This document shows positions 6,510-6,694 of a stretch of 6,694 nucleotides of DNA, one piece after another (position 1 is the first letter of the stretch; each line of letters starts with the position of its first letter). The position numbers were made by a program, and so were the translations under genes. The notes beneath the pieces are model-generated. The model was not told where the DNA came from and did not search any database. It saw only the letters and a list, made by a program, of their open reading frames with translations. This DNA is from UBA2108 sp002713215 (GTDB lineage Bacteria > Bacteroidota > Bacteroidia > Flavobacteriales_G > Salibacteraceae), in contig CALAPY010000009.1 in the NCBI GenBank assembly GCA_937891015.1, forward strand, positions 1 through 6,694, read 5' to 3'.

Positions 6510-6694
6510 TTAAAGTTCGTAAATTTTCTTGTGAAGATCTTCATACTTACTCAAAATGGCCTTTCTCTTAAGCTTGAGTGTTGGGGTAAGTTCACCGGTA
6601 TCAATTCCCCATACCTGGCCAATCAATTCAAATTTCTTAATGGTTTCCCATTTACCAAAACCCTCATTAAAATGATCAACCTCTTTTTGAATTC
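6510..6694 (-). CDS. Long-chain acyl-CoA synthetase (AMP-forming), C-terminal fragment
   Basis: The last 60 codons of a minus-strand gene that continues beyond the right edge; the stop TAA is at 6510-6512. The visible residues resemble the C-terminal subdomain of AMP-forming acyl-CoA synthetases (FadD/FAA type): FELIGQVWGIDTGELTPT followed by LKLKRKAI. The ELTPTLKLKR segment corresponds to motif A10, and the Lys at visible position 40 (TPTLK) aligns with the catalytic lysine of the adenylation step. The ending KYEDLHKKIYEL is also typical of this family. The enzyme activates fatty acids to acyl-CoA with ATP. Only 3 nt separate its stop from the ATG of the M1 peptidase gene, so it is the upstream member of the same operon. 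The chain-length class cannot be judged from this fragment, and no gene symbol is assigned. Confidence 0.85.
   Translation of the reverse strand, partial: IQKEVDHFNEGFGKWETIKKFELIGQVWGIDTGELTPTLKLKRKAILSKYEDLHKKIYEL

Noticed and set aside
6689..6694. Window ends exactly at GAATTC, suggesting a cloned-fragment boundary
   Set aside because: Other GAATTC sites occur inside the window (for example near 2402 and 3195), so it is not a complete EcoRI fragment. The coincidence has no biological meaning I can support.
1..6694. CRISPR arrays, insertion sequences, tRNA or rRNA genes, defence or toxin systems
   Set aside because: Looked for on both strands; no spaced repeats, transposase motifs, cloverleaf structures or defence-type domains were seen.

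Overview
The window looks like chromosomal DNA from a member of the Bacteroidota, most likely a marine or free-living Flavobacteriales-type organism. Three things point there: a C-terminal type IX secretion (T9SS) type A sorting domain on the first gene, an AT-rich sequence with a TAnnTTTG-type promoter element, and a Bacteroidota-style M1 peptidase fused to an outer-membrane barrel. The genus cannot be fixed from the sequence alone.

Layout. The left end (1-1697, plus strand) holds the 3' part of a large secreted protein with beta-propeller-like repeats and a T9SS sorting tail. It is closed by a strong intrinsic terminator (1723-1754). A single plus-strand gene follows (1788-2792), a type I glyceraldehyde-3-phosphate dehydrogenase with a probable promoter just after the terminator. 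From 2789 to the right edge everything is on the minus strand and very tightly packed: an acyl-CoA synthetase tail (6510 to beyond 6694), then an M1 aminopeptidase with a C-terminal outer-membrane barrel (3537-6506), then an LpxH-type lipid A phosphoesterase (2789-3535). The two junctions in this group are 3 nt and 1 nt, so it is almost certainly one operon. The plus-strand gap gene and the last gene of the operon converge and overlap by 4 nt at their stop codons, with no visible terminator between them. No intergenic stretch exceeds 100 nt.

How the genes fit together. The minus-strand operon groups fatty acid activation, an envelope-located peptidase and a lipid A biosynthesis step, which suggests an envelope or lipid theme, though co-transcription alone does not prove a shared pathway. 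The gap gene is central carbon metabolism and looks unrelated. No mobile element, CRISPR array, RNA gene or defence system is visible. The most notable non-gene signal is a hairpin followed by nine T residues within the first 15 codons of the peptidase gene on its coding strand. It has the form of an intrinsic terminator or attenuator and also of a slippage-prone tract. I see no clear evidence of a wholly new multi-gene system here.
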